DNA of 64,000 bases, from NCBI RefSeq assembly GCF_003860345.1, contig NZ_CP034179.1:868001-932000 (forward strand). The letters are read 5' to 3'. The notes below the pieces were generated by a model. The model saw only the letters and a program-made list of their open reading frames with translations. It made no database searches and was not told where the DNA came from. The stretch comes from Caenibius tardaugens NBRC 16725. Its GTDB lineage: Bacteria > Pseudomonadota > Alphaproteobacteria > Sphingomonadales > Sphingomonadaceae. How positions within the stretch are numbered: the stretch's first letter is position 1; each line of letters starts with the position of its first letter. Positions 8,017 through 17,297 of this stretch are shown one piece after another. Both the position numbers and the translations under genes were made by a program.

Positions 8017-9414
8017 TCATGGCAACGGCTCGACGCCGGGCAGCACATACCTGCCGTTCAGCACATCCTCGCCTGGCTGATAAATACGAAATGTCAGAAA
8101 CACTGGCCCGTCATTGATCGGTAGCCAGTTCACATCCCGTTCGGCAGGCGCCTCACGCTGAATGCGGATTTCCATCGCACCGTCTGCCCTATATTTGAGA
8201 TCCGACATCCGATCGCTAACCATATAACGCCGTAGTGGGTTAGGAATGAGATCCACTGTCCGCAGATCGTATGCATTGAGCGCCCAAAATGCGTCGTTCG
8301 GAGGCAACTGACCTGCCTTGAACACGAGCCGATAACGCCGGGTCCCGACCAATGGATCGCCATTCACATCAGTGAGAGTCGATGGATAAACGGACTCAGC
8401 CGCAGCATTTCCCAAAATGCCGTTGGCTTCCACCACTGCGCGGTTGAGATAGTTGAAACCAAAAGGCCCCTGTGCCTGGGGGTTCAGCAGAGGACTCCAG
8501 CTCTTGTACATCGGCCGGGCCAGCGCCGCGCGGACAAGGATCGCGTGACCATCCGCAACTGCGCGCTCCAGCCCGCGCCGGGCCCCCTCCGATAGCTGAG
8601 AAGGATCGAACACCGCTTTCGGCCCGAAACCCGCCTGATTGAATTGCGCCATCAGTGCTTCCTCACCAGGAAGCCGGGGGTTGTTGCGAAGAAACGCATT
8701 GATGAACTTGAACGCTGAGATCGCTGCAAGGTCCGCCTGCAAAGGCAGGTCAAGCGTCGTGGGATCTGTCACGGCTCCCTCGATGCGGAACTGGCGCATC
8801 AAAGCTTTCGCGCGCGGGAGATCCTTCGGACCATCCACGAAAACCCGCCCGAGAAAATAGCCCCAATGCGTATTGAGGCGTATGACGCGAACACCTGACG
8901 GCACGTCACCCGCCCAATTAGGGCCCGTGACGAGGATTTTCTGCGCCTTCGTGCCGGTAGTCCTTCGACCAGTGTGCTGAACTTCGGAATAGAGGTCCGC
9001 GAAAGTCAGAGCGTAATATCGCCCCTGCGTATCCGGCGCATCCAGGGTTACCGGCCCGTTCGAAAGATCCAGCCAGCCGGAAAAGTAGATCGTGCTGGTA
9101 TTCGGTCCCCTGCCGGCGAACATCCCGCCCGGCTCGGCGAGCTTGTCCTCAAAGTAGAATGCGTTAAACGGCGCGTAGACACCTTTGGGATCGAGCCCCA
9201 TAGTCGTCTGTTCCCGCATCATCCGCATGTAGTCGAGCGCAGGATAGCCGTAGATATAGCCTTGCAACCCGGCTGCATAAGCGAGCGCCTCATCCCTCTG
9301 GGCCGTGATTTCCGACGGATTCGGGCGCGCTGCGCTTTGCGCCACCGCCGGCACCCCGCTCAACAGCAAGGTCGCCCCGAGTGCAGAAAACAATGCCAAT
9401 CTCGATTTCTTCAA
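8017..9414 (-). CDS. DUF1254/DUF1214 exported protein
   Basis: 465 residues from a TTG at 9414 with GGGGAGGGG just upstream. Earlier TTG codons in frame would put extra residues before the signal peptide. Signal peptide: KKSRLALFSALGATLLLSGVPAVAQ. DUF1254 domain follows (YIYGYPALDYMRMMR, YFSGWLDLSNGPVTL, then DTQGRYYALTFADLY). A C-terminal DUF1214 domain includes FWALNAYD. These two-domain periplasmic proteins are common near aromatic and xenobiotic degradation genes, but no reaction is established. It stands alone between the recombinase fragment and an IS3 remnant. Confidence 0.9.
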   Translation of the reverse strand: MKKSRLALFSALGATLLLSGVPAVAQSAARPNPSEITAQRDEALAYAAGLQGYIYGYPALDYMRMMREQTTMGLDPKGVYAPFNAFYFEDKLAEPGGMFAGRGPNTSTIYFSGWLDLSNGPVTLDAPDTQGRYYALTFADLYSEVQHTGRRTTGTKAQKILVTGPNWAGDVPSGVRVIRLNTHWGYFLGRVFVDGPKDLPRAKALMRQFRIEGAVTDPTTLDLPLQADLAAISAFKFINAFLRNNPRLPGEEALMAQFNQAGFGPKAVFDPSQLSEGARRGLERAVADGHAILVRAALARPMYKSWSPLLNPQAQGPFGFNYLNRAVVEANGILGNAAAESVYPSTLTDVNGDPLVGTRRYRLVFKAGQLPPNDAFWALNAYDLRTVDLIPNPLRRYMVSDRMSDLKYRADGAMEIRIQREAPAERDVNWLPINDGPVFLTFRIYQPGEDVLNGRYVLPGVEPLP

Positions 9415-9590
9415 CTGCCCCTCCCCCAAGCTTTGCCGCAATTTCGCTCCTCGAATTCCTGAGCAAACGAAGTACGCCTCAATATATTTGCACCCAAGTT
9501 CAGATAGAGGCCAATGTCAACGCAAGCACTCTGACTGAGGCATCAACAGGAACACAATCTCCGCTTCACGCAGCTTGCCGATGATCTCTG

Positions 9591-10188
9591 TGAATAGCCC
9601 CTAGTTTCTAGACGCTTTCTGCTTTCAAAATCTGTCGCCGTTCGAACTGGGCGGGTGACAGCATACCGTTCCTGACCAACTTGCGTACCGGGTTGTAGAA
9701 CATCTCGATGTAATCGAACACGTCCTGCCGGGCTTGCTCGCGTGTTTTGTAGGTACGGCGCCGGATGCGCTCACGCTTGAGCGAGGAGAAGAAGCTCTCC
9801 GCCACCGCGTTGTCATGGCAGTTGCCGCGTCGGCTCATCGAATGCTCAAGATTGTGAGCTCGGATGAAGGCCGCCCAGTCCATGCTTGTAAACTGTGAGC
9901 CCTGATCCGAATGGATCAATACCCGGGCCAACTCCCGCTTCAACTGGCGGATCTCGGCATCCTTGCTGGCATCGCCGGATACCACCTTCGCCAGTTGCCG
10001 CTTCCAAGCATACAGAGAATGCTGACTAACGCCGAGCCGCACGGAAACCTCTGCTACCGGATACCCTCGCTCGGTGATCTGCGCCACCGCATCACGCTTG
10101 AACTCATCGCTGAAATTGGGCTTCCCCATCGTCGTCTCCTGTCCTCAAAATTAGGATAGAAGGCGTCCAGAAATCTAGGGGCTATTCA
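9591..10188 (-). mobile_element. Internally deleted IS3-family element (598 bp)
   Basis: Ends are a long imperfect inverted repeat: TGAATAGCCCCTAGTTTCT at 9591 and the complement of AGAAATCTAGGGGCTATTCA ending 10188. A normal IS3 element is 1.2-1.5 kb, so more than half the interior is missing. No target duplication is visible. The left terminus of the same element recurs alone at 32338-32420. Confidence 0.85.
9608..10129 (-). pseudogene. IS3-family OrfA-OrfB remnant fused by internal deletion
   Basis: 173 residues. Residues 1-70 are OrfA: an HTH (FSDEFKRDAVAQITERGYPVAEVSVRLGVSQHSLYAWKRQL) and leucine-zipper start. At KRELARV the sequence jumps in frame to the end of the OrfB integrase core, IHSDQGSQFTS (second catalytic Asp), NCHDNAVAESFFSSLKRE (catalytic Glu) and YNPVRK. 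The first catalytic Asp and most of the core are gone, so it cannot catalyse transposition. The in-frame fusion may still bind the IS ends. Confidence 0.88.
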
Positions 10189-10197
10189 CCCTTCCTG

Positions 10198-10430
10198 TGA
10201 ATTGAACGTGCTATGCAACGATTTCGCCTGATGAAATCGCTACAGAAATTGGCCACGATCCAAGCTTCCCTTCACAACCACCTCTACTCGGAACGCCACC
10301 TCGCCGACAGGCAAACATTCAACCTTCGCCGCTCGGCTACCCTCACCAAGTGGCGCTCGCTTTCGACATGAGCTTAAACTCTATTTCAGGCCGACTGTGC
10401 CAAATGGAGAGCAGGTCACAACCAACTGAT
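10198..10430 (+). pseudogene. C-terminal and right-end relic of a diverged IS6 element
   Basis: From 10198 the translation RAMQRFRLMKSLQKLATIQASLHNHLYSERHLADRQTFNLRR... to TGA at 10369-10371 corresponds to the last 55 residues of the IS6 transposase, with many substitutions relative to the other copies. The following CCAAATGGAGAGCAGG...CAACTGAT resembles a decayed right terminus. It directly follows the IS3 relic. Confidence 0.8.
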
Positions 10431-10448
10431 ACTTCCCGTGCCCATCAT

Positions 10449-10477
10449 AAAAAAGGCGGCGCCAATGCAGCGCCGCC
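10449..10477 (-). terminator. Rho-independent terminator
   Basis: GGCGGCGC (10455-10462) and GCGCCGCC (10470-10477) form a perfect 8-bp GC stem with a 7-base loop. Read on the minus strand it is followed by TTTTTT. It lies about 150 bases after the stop of the giant surface-protein gene and suits it. Confidence 0.85.
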
Positions 10478-10629
10478 TAATGGACCGACTCACTTGAGGG
10501 AGCGATTCTGTCCGCCATTTAAATATATATATCGCACTCAATTATGCAAGTAAAATTCTAAATTATTAATATCAAATAGTTATATGAATATTTGTAAGTG
10601 AGCAATTCAAAATAAACCGCAGGTCTGGC

Positions 10630-13600
10630 TTATTTGCCCGAACCCGGACCGTAAGTGATTTCCACCCGGCGGTTCTGCAGTTCGCGCACGCCGTCGGCAG
10701 TGGGAACACGCGGGTTGGCTTCACCGAACGCCTGGCTGGTGATCCGCTCGTCCGGAATACCCTTCGACGTCAGGTAACCACGCACCGAGGTGTTGCGGCG
10801 GGCCGAGAGGCCATCGTTATACTGCGTTGAACCCGAACGGTCGGTGTAACCGGCCAGCATGATCGGCACCACATCGCAGTTGCCATAAGCCGTTACCGCA
10901 CTGTCGAGGATGGTCGACGCTTCGGGTGTAATATCCGACTTATCCCAGTCGAAGAACACGATGTACGGGCCCTTGTTGCACACCACCTGCGGCGGCGGGG
11001 GAGGCGGCGGCGGAGGCGGCGGCGGCGGGGGAGGAGGCGGCGGGGCTGCCGGTTCTGCACCACCGAAGAGGTAGCTCAGCGTCAGACCGCCGCTATGCTC
11101 TTCCACATCGCTCGAGAAGCGGCCCTGATAGCCGAGGTGCGCATTGAAGTTCGGGCTGAACTGTGCAGCCAGACCCACTTCCACAACCCCTGCATCAGAT
11201 GAGAAGTCTTCCGAGATGACGCGGAAATCCGTGCCCGCCGGTGCATCGGCAAACGCGGCATGGAAATGCGCCGTGTCATTGCCGAAGTTATGCTGCCATC
11301 CACCGCGGATGTAAGGCGCGATATTGCCCATTTGCGCCTGCAGTTCGATCCCCAGTTCGCCAGCGAAGAATTCGTCGCTGCCAGCAATTGTCAGGTTCGC
11401 ACCCGGCAGGCCCGCTTCGGTGAAGCGCTTGAGCTTGGCATGGGCATAGTCAAGCGAGGCATAGGGCGTGAGCGTGGCGTTCTCGCTCAATGCGAAACGC
11501 ACACCCGCTTCGGCACCGGCTGCCCAGACATTCACGTCCGGATCACCCGTAATCGCCCCACCAAACGGCTTACCGCCGTTGAAGCCCGGGGTTTGCCCGA
11601 AACCAACGGTACGGCTGGAGTCGCCGTCCAGATCAGAGTAGCTGATCGCACCCTTCACATAGAACTTGCCCGCATCGTAGTTGGCGTAAATGCCACCCTG
11701 CCAACCGCTGGAATCGATCCGTCCATCGTACAGATCGAAATCCATGTTGTTTTCGAGGTAGGCACCAGCCACGCCGAGCACGAAGTTCGGGCTCACCGCG
11801 AAGTCGACACCGGCTGCGATGTAGTATTGTTCCGCGGTGAAACCGCTCGCTTCCACATCGCCATCGGTATCCACCCGGCCATAGTTGCCCGTCAGCCAGA
11901 TGCGGGGGCCACCATTCTCCGTACGGCACAGCTCGTTGGTGATCGAGCCCTTGCCGCATTCCGCCATGTCATAGATCAGCCCGTTGAAGCGGGCGCCCGC
12001 CATGGTGGAAGACCGCAGGTAACCGGCGTAGAGATCGGCGGAAAGCTGATCGAGCGCGAGCGCGTATTCGGCAGGGTCCGCAATCGTGAACAGCGAGGAC
12101 AGCATCCCGGCATAAGGCCCGGTCAGTGTCGGGGCATACGTGCCTTCGATGCCATCACCAACCGCAGTCTGGTTGATATTCAGGCCCGCCACATCGCCAA
12201 AGCCAATGCGCGTGACATCCAGATCGATCGTCCCGTCATTGTCGGAATAATCGTCCTTCGCGCCAAGCAGCACGGATTGGGTACGGACCTGGGCGAACTT
12301 GCCGGTCAGACCTTCCTCACCCGTCAGGGATACCACGACATCTTCGTAATGGTAGGCGTTCGAATAGAGGCCATTGGCCGAAGCCTGACGCACTTCGAGG
12401 ATTGCCTCATTGCCTTTGCCATCGGGATCAAGGTTGACCGTGTTGGCGAAGACCTGCGGATAGTCACCCAGGACAACCGCAGCCGGTGAAGTTCCCGGCA
12501 GATGCAGGGCCAAGACGCCCTTGCCCTCGATCGTGAAGCTATCGACATTGACCTTCGACGGCCCGGCATAATCCTTCGCGGTTACGAAGTTGTATCGGTC
12601 ATCCAGCATGAAGAACAGGCCATCGGACTTGATCGTGAACGAACCGTCCGGCGTGCCAAGATCGATAACGGCGGGTTCGAGTTCTCCGGGAAGTGGTTCT
12701 TCGTTGTCGCCCCGGTTCGTAATGGTGTTGATCGCGCCATCGAACCAGGTTTCCCCCTTCGATACGACAATCGCATCGCCATCCTTGATTTCGATATTGC
12801 CGTAAACGTACCCGAACTGCGGATCCTTCAGCGCGACATTGGGATAGACGCCCGAATAGGTCGAACCATCGCCCATGAGGTTGATCAGCGCCGGCGTGCT
12901 TGCATTATCGGTATCGATTGCCGTGCCCCAGACGTAGGTCGCCCCGAGATCCGTGCTCTGCCGCGCGATAATGGAACCCGCAGCATTGGTCAGCGTAAAC
13001 TGATCGTCGCCAGCGCCGCCGAAGAGAACGACACCGGTTGCTCGCGCGTTGCCTTCAGGGTCAGTTACGGCATCTGCCTGGATTACGCCCGAGTTGGTCA
13101 ACGCCAGACTGTTGGTCGAACCAGCGCTGATATAGACGGCAGTCGCCTCTGCCGATCCGCCATCAGCAGGATCACTGCCTGTTGCATTGGCCTTTGCAAC
13201 TGCCTTGATTGTCCCACTGTTAATTATCGTTCCAGTAACGGCCGAACCAGCGGACACGTCGAGCCCATAGGCATTGGCTTCCGCATAGACCTTCGCTGTC
13301 GCATCGGCAGACACGTTCAGGCTACCCGAATTGGTGATATTGACCACACCGGTCGCACCGGTCGGCCGAATGTATATACCTGACGCCGTCGCGGTTGCTT
13401 GATCCGTGGTTGCGCCATTGGCAACGGCGGTTGCAAGGACGTTGAATTTGCCTGCGTTGGTAACGGTGAACACAGCGCCCGGCTGGGGGCTGCTCTGGTA
13501 CAAGCCCCATGCACCGGCATAGGCATCCACCTCATCGGCTGTGCCCGTGGCAACTGCATTGATATTCACAACGCCCGTCGAGGTGTTTGTGAAAGTCAGG

Positions 13601-16248
13601 GCATTGCCATCCGCGCCATCTGCATATTGAGAAATCGCCTGCGATACCGAGGCAGTTGCCGAGGCATCGCTATCACCGATCGCGCCGGCATCAGCCCCAA
13701 AATTGAGAGTGCCCGAATTGGTCAGGCTGACAGACGCGGTGCCTTCATCTGCAAGGGCGTACTGATAAATTGCGGTTTCCATCACCGCCGAGGCTTCCGC
13801 ATCGTCAGCCGCCGCGTCGGCCACAACCGTCACATTCACTGTGCCGCTGTTATCGAAGACAATGGACGCATCCCCGCCGCCGTAGGTGTATGCGTATTGC
13901 GTAATGCCGGATGAAACCGACGCGGACGCATCTGCTTCGGTCCCGCCCATCGCATTGGCAGCGACAGCGATATTCAGCGTGCCGTTGTTATCGATGAGGA
14001 CATTCGCATTGGCCCCTTCATCGCCTTGAGCATATTGATAAATTGCGTAATCGACCGTTGCAGAAGCAAAGGCATCTTCACCCACAGCACCAGCATCGGC
14101 CAAAATGGAGATAGTGCCATCATTGGTTATCGTGAGATCCGCAGACCGATTGGCCAAATCAGCATAGGCATGTTGTGACACCGCAGATTCCACATAAGCA
14201 TAAGCCGTTGCGTCGTTGGCATCGGTGGCATCAGCAACTGCCTTGATATTGATTACCCCGGTTGAACTGTTGGTCAAAACAACCTTGGCAGAGCCATCCG
14301 ATGCATCGGCCGACTGAGAGATTGCCTGATAGTTATAAGCATAACCATAAGCGCCGGTTGCAGCCGCATCATCCGTGATCGCCTTGGCAACAGCGGTGAG
14401 ATCGATTGTCCCGCTATTTTCGATTGTAAGACTTGCCAGGCCGCCATCTTCACTATCAGCGCTTTGCTGAATAACATTGTAAACGGTCGCATAAGCGTTT
14501 GCTTCAGTCGCGCCTAATGCATTTGCCGAGGCCAGAATACTGAGGCTACCGTTGTTGTCCAACAAGGCATTTGCAGCCGCGCCCTCATCACCTTCAACCG
14601 TTTGGTATACGGCGCTGCTGACATATGCCTTGGCGTAAACATCATCGCCATTGGCAATCGCCTCACCCGAGATGACCATCGCACCGTCGTTGGTGAGCTT
14701 GGCATCGGCTATATTGCCGGCGCCGTCGGCAGAGGCTGATTGAGAAATTGCGTAATAATTATAGGCATATGCCGTGGCTTCGGCGCCCGTTGCATTGGCC
14801 GTAGCGAGCAGATTGACCACACCACTCGAACCATTGACCAATGCGACGCTGGCGGAACCAGCATCGGCCGTCGCCTGCTGTTCTACAGCCGTATACAGGT
14901 ACGCATAGGCATAAGCGTCGGTGCCAGCGGCATCCGCATCGACAGAAACATCGTAGGCACCGCTATTCTCGAAAGTTACCGACGCATTGCCACCGCTGCT
15001 ATCCGCTTCTGCGCTTTGAGAAATTCCATAATAAAGATAAGCTGTCGCATCCGCAGCACCGGAACCGGCGGCGATGGCTTCCGCAGAAAGGGTCAGCGAT
15101 CCATTATTGACAATGGACGCAGTAGCATCGGCCCCATCATATCCTTGCACTGTTTGATAGATCGGTTCGTATACATAGGCATAAGCTTCCGCACTGCCTT
15201 CCCCGGCATCCGCATTAGCAGTGGCCTTGATATTGATCGCGCCATTATTGGTTATGCTGGCCAGCGCCCCATGTTCAGGGTCGTAGGCAGTTGCACTTTG
15301 GTAGATCGCGTAGCTATTATAGGCATCCGCATCAGCGGTATTACCAATGGCCCCGGCCGATGCGTTAATATCGAGCACAGCCTCAGCATCGATGGCCGTG
15401 CCGCTTGCGCCATTAACGAGTGATACGGTGGCATCCCCTTCGCCGGAATAAGCATCCTGATAGATGCCGCCATCCGACTCTACGTAAGCTTCAGCCGATC
15501 CTTCGTCGGAATTTGCCGTGGCAACCGTCGACAATGTAAAGGACCCAGTGCTGCCCAGATTAACTGAAGCTGCCCCTTCTCCGCTATTATCTGCAGATTG
15601 GTAGACACCGGTTTCCATATAGGCATAAGCACTGGCCGGATCCGCATCCACAGCCTCCGCCGAAGCACTTACGGAAATCGCCGCCGTACCCGAATTGGTC
15701 AGCGAAACCGAAGCGCCCCCGTCACCTTCGGCAGACTGATAAATGCCATAACTATCCACTCTGGCATCTGCGTCAGCAGATGTGCCTGCCGCAACCGCAT
15801 CGACAACGACACCGAGAGAACCGGTGTTTTCCAATGATACGGTGGCCACGCCTCCGGTATTGGCCGCCTGCGCAGATTGAGCAACGCCGGTTTCCATCTG
15901 TGCAGAAGCTTCGGCACCACCGTTATCGGTCGCAACAGCCTGAATCGTGACATCACCGATGTTGGTGATCAAAAGATCAGCAACACCGCCAACAGCAGTG
16001 GCCGTGCCGACCTGCTGGATTTCACCTTCCGCAACAGTATCCACGTTGACTGGTGTCGCATCGTCGATCCCGAATACGGGCCCTCCAGCGATGTCTGACA
16101 GTTCAAGTTCCAGATCAACACTGGGCGCGGGGGGGGTTGTATCGAGAACCCCCGGAACCGGGGCCGCGATGGCAGGCGCAAAAGGCACGGCCCCCAGCGC
16201 AATACCTGAAACACCGACCGTCAAAAACCGACGCATGTTACGATTCAT
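10630..16248 (-). CDS. Giant repeat autotransporter-like outer-membrane protein with C-terminal OmpA domain
   Basis: 1872 residues; ATG at 16248 with AGGGGG upstream. Residues 1-28: signal peptide ending AIA. About 76-930: roughly 19 repeats of 44-52 residues, each opening with a motif like (I/V)-(Y/S)-Q-x-A and containing (L/I)-x-N-x-G-x-(L/I), rich in Ala, Asp, Ser and Tyr; a probable beta-helix passenger. About 930-1400: less regular passenger and linker, including Ala/Asp-rich segments. About 1415-1730: autotransporter-type barrel (GARFNGLIYDMAECG, then TGNYGRVDTDGDVE, ending LTLSYLF). Then 18 consecutive prolines (10990-11043). From about 1757: OmpA domain (YIVFFDWDKSDIT, AGYTDRSGS, LSARRNTSVRGYL, QNRRVEI) with the Asp and Arg that bind meso-diaminopimelate. 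Expected role: surface adhesin or layer protein anchored to the wall. The domain order is unusual for an autotransporter. Confidence 0.93.
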   Translation of the reverse strand: MNRNMRRFLTVGVSGIALGAVPFAPAIAAPVPGVLDTTPPAPSVDLELELSDIAGGPVFGIDDATPVNVDTVAEGEIQQVGTATAVGGVADLLITNIGDVTIQAVATDNGGAEASAQMETGVAQSAQAANTGGVATVSLENTGSLGVVVDAVAAGTSADADARVDSYGIYQSAEGDGGASVSLTNSGTAAISVSASAEAVDADPASAYAYMETGVYQSADNSGEGAASVNLGSTGSFTLSTVATANSDEGSAEAYVESDGGIYQDAYSGEGDATVSLVNGASGTAIDAEAVLDINASAGAIGNTADADAYNSYAIYQSATAYDPEHGALASITNNGAINIKATANADAGEGSAEAYAYVYEPIYQTVQGYDGADATASIVNNGSLTLSAEAIAAGSGAADATAYLYYGISQSAEADSSGGNASVTFENSGAYDVSVDADAAGTDAYAYAYLYTAVEQQATADAGSASVALVNGSSGVVNLLATANATGAEATAYAYNYYAISQSASADGAGNIADAKLTNDGAMVISGEAIANGDDVYAKAYVSSAVYQTVEGDEGAAANALLDNNGSLSILASANALGATEANAYATVYNVIQQSADSEDGGLASLTIENSGTIDLTAVAKAITDDAAATGAYGYAYNYQAISQSADASDGSAKVVLTNSSTGVINIKAVADATDANDATAYAYVESAVSQHAYADLANRSADLTITNDGTISILADAGAVGEDAFASATVDYAIYQYAQGDEGANANVLIDNNGTLNIAVAANAMGGTEADASASVSSGITQYAYTYGGGDASIVFDNSGTVNVTVVADAAADDAEASAVMETAIYQYALADEGTASVSLTNSGTLNFGADAGAIGDSDASATASVSQAISQYADGADGNALTFTNTSTGVVNINAVATGTADEVDAYAGAWGLYQSSPQPGAVFTVTNAGKFNVLATAVANGATTDQATATASGIYIRPTGATGVVNITNSGSLNVSADATAKVYAEANAYGLDVSAGSAVTGTIINSGTIKAVAKANATGSDPADGGSAEATAVYISAGSTNSLALTNSGVIQADAVTDPEGNARATGVVLFGGAGDDQFTLTNAAGSIIARQSTDLGATYVWGTAIDTDNASTPALINLMGDGSTYSGVYPNVALKDPQFGYVYGNIEIKDGDAIVVSKGETWFDGAINTITNRGDNEEPLPGELEPAVIDLGTPDGSFTIKSDGLFFMLDDRYNFVTAKDYAGPSKVNVDSFTIEGKGVLALHLPGTSPAAVVLGDYPQVFANTVNLDPDGKGNEAILEVRQASANGLYSNAYHYEDVVVSLTGEEGLTGKFAQVRTQSVLLGAKDDYSDNDGTIDLDVTRIGFGDVAGLNINQTAVGDGIEGTYAPTLTGPYAGMLSSLFTIADPAEYALALDQLSADLYAGYLRSSTMAGARFNGLIYDMAECGKGSITNELCRTENGGPRIWLTGNYGRVDTDGDVEASGFTAEQYYIAAGVDFAVSPNFVLGVAGAYLENNMDFDLYDGRIDSSGWQGGIYANYDAGKFYVKGAISYSDLDGDSSRTVGFGQTPGFNGGKPFGGAITGDPDVNVWAAGAEAGVRFALSENATLTPYASLDYAHAKLKRFTEAGLPGANLTIAGSDEFFAGELGIELQAQMGNIAPYIRGGWQHNFGNDTAHFHAAFADAPAGTDFRVISEDFSSDAGVVEVGLAAQFSPNFNAHLGYQGRFSSDVEEHSGGLTLSYLFGGAEPAAPPPPPPPPPPPPPPPPPPQVVCNKGPYIVFFDWDKSDITPEASTILDSAVTAYGNCDVVPIMLAGYTDRSGSTQYNDGLSARRNTSVRGYLTSKGIPDERITSQAFGEANPRVPTADGVRELQNRRVEITYGPGSGK

Positions 16249-16464
16249 TGGAATAGCCCCCTAATTACTTTAGGCCCAAATAATTGAATCTATACAAAAA
16301 TTATCTGCATATATCTCAAAGCACGAAATATAAGCGCCAGACATCCTCATGGAAATGAAAAATTACGTCAATAGCCAATTGCAACATATACAATTTTATA
16401 TCATAAATCATTAGCACCTAGATATATTGATTTGAGTGCTGCGATTCAATTCAAGACCAGGCGG
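16249..16464. promoter_or_regulatory. AT-rich upstream region of the surface-protein gene
   Basis: About 215 bases of markedly AT-rich sequence with several TATAAT-like hexamers on the minus strand (around 16280-16420). It should contain the promoter. Such AT-rich DNA is the preferred target of MucR-type silencers like the one at 4312. No defined operator seen. Confidence 0.4.
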
Positions 16465-16500
16465 GGTGGCGTCAAAGGGATGGCCCCACCCGCGCCGTTA
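16465..16500 (+). repeat. IS6-family left-end fragment
   Basis: GGTGGCGTCA followed by AAGGGATGGCCCCACCC and a GCGCCGTTAGC leader matches the IS6 left end. The match stops where the IS5 remnant begins at about 16500. It has the same orientation as the complete copies. Confidence 0.7.
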
Positions 16501-16502
16501 GC

Positions 16503-17297
16503 TTAGGCGGCGTGGACGAATTTGAGCCAGTATCTGGCGGTGGCGATATGAACCATGCTCATGAAGCTGTCGGCGAGTTGATCGTAGCGTGTGGCAATGG
16601 CACGATTGATTTTCAAACGGCCGAACAAGCGCTCGATGCCGTTGCGTTGCTTGTAGAGCGTCCGGTCATGGTCGATTTTCACCCGCCGGTTTGAACGCCC
16701 CGGAATGACAGCCTGAATGTTACGGCTCGCGAGGTCTGCGCGGATGGCATCGGCATCGTAGCCGTTGCCTACCAAGAGCGACTTTGGAGCCCGTTCGGGC
16801 AACGCGATCAGCGTGTCATAAGCCTTGCAATCCGCTGCTTCGCCAACTGTCAGGTGGAACGAGACCGGTCGCCCTCGTGCAACAGCCAGACAGGGAAGCT
16901 TACTGGTGAACCCGCCCCGCAAGAGCGGTCAAGAGCGCGTCGATGATTCCCCCTTTCCGCCCGCTGCCGAAACGTGGACGCGAACCGTGATGCTGTCGAT
17001 GCTGTAGTGACCGCTCTCCACCATAATCTCGGCCAGCGTGACCGAGAAGGCCTCCCAGACCCCAGCCTCGCTCCAACGACGGAACCGTCGGTAGATGGTA
17101 TTCCAATTGCCGTATTTAGGCGGAACACCACGCCAAGGTGTTCCGCAGCGAAGCCGCCAAAGTATGCCGTTAATGATGGAGCGGTTCTGCTCGGGACGTC
17201 GGCCACACCCTCTGTCCTTGGCGTAAATTGGGAGTAAGCCCCTCAAAACACGCCATTCCGGTTCGCTCAGAGCACCCCAGCTCAAGCCTGCCTCCAA
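16503..17297 (-). pseudogene. IS5-family (IS427-like) transposase with internal stop
   Basis: First part, 122 residues: LSEPEWRVLRGLLP, then NGILWRLRCGTPWRGVPPKYGNWNTIYRRFRRW, and MVESGHYSIDSITVRVHVSAAGGKG with the first catalytic Asp. A TGA at 16929-16931 interrupts. In the same frame the sequence resumes RGGFTSKLPCLAVARGRPVSFHLTVGE, then LVGNGYDADAIRADL (second Asp) and RNGIERLFGRLKINRAIATRYDQL (Glu). Some IS5 elements use a programmed frameshift near this place, but here both parts share one frame, so an in-frame stop is the simpler reading. Element ends were not located. Confidence 0.82.

Noticed and set aside
11260-12489. 409-codon open frame on the plus strand inside the surface-protein gene
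   Set aside because: It is the antisense shadow of the repeat and barrel code. No ribosome site, no known domain, and the minus-strand frame has signal peptide, repeats, barrel and OmpA domain.
13490-16025. Repeat-rich DNA considered as a CRISPR array or tandem satellite
   Set aside because: Units are about 138 bases, diverged, in frame and coding; there are no constant repeats with unique spacers.
16922-16980. Programmed frameshift in the IS5-family transposase
   Set aside because: Upstream and downstream parts share one reading frame, separated by a TGA, so a stop rather than a shift explains the break.
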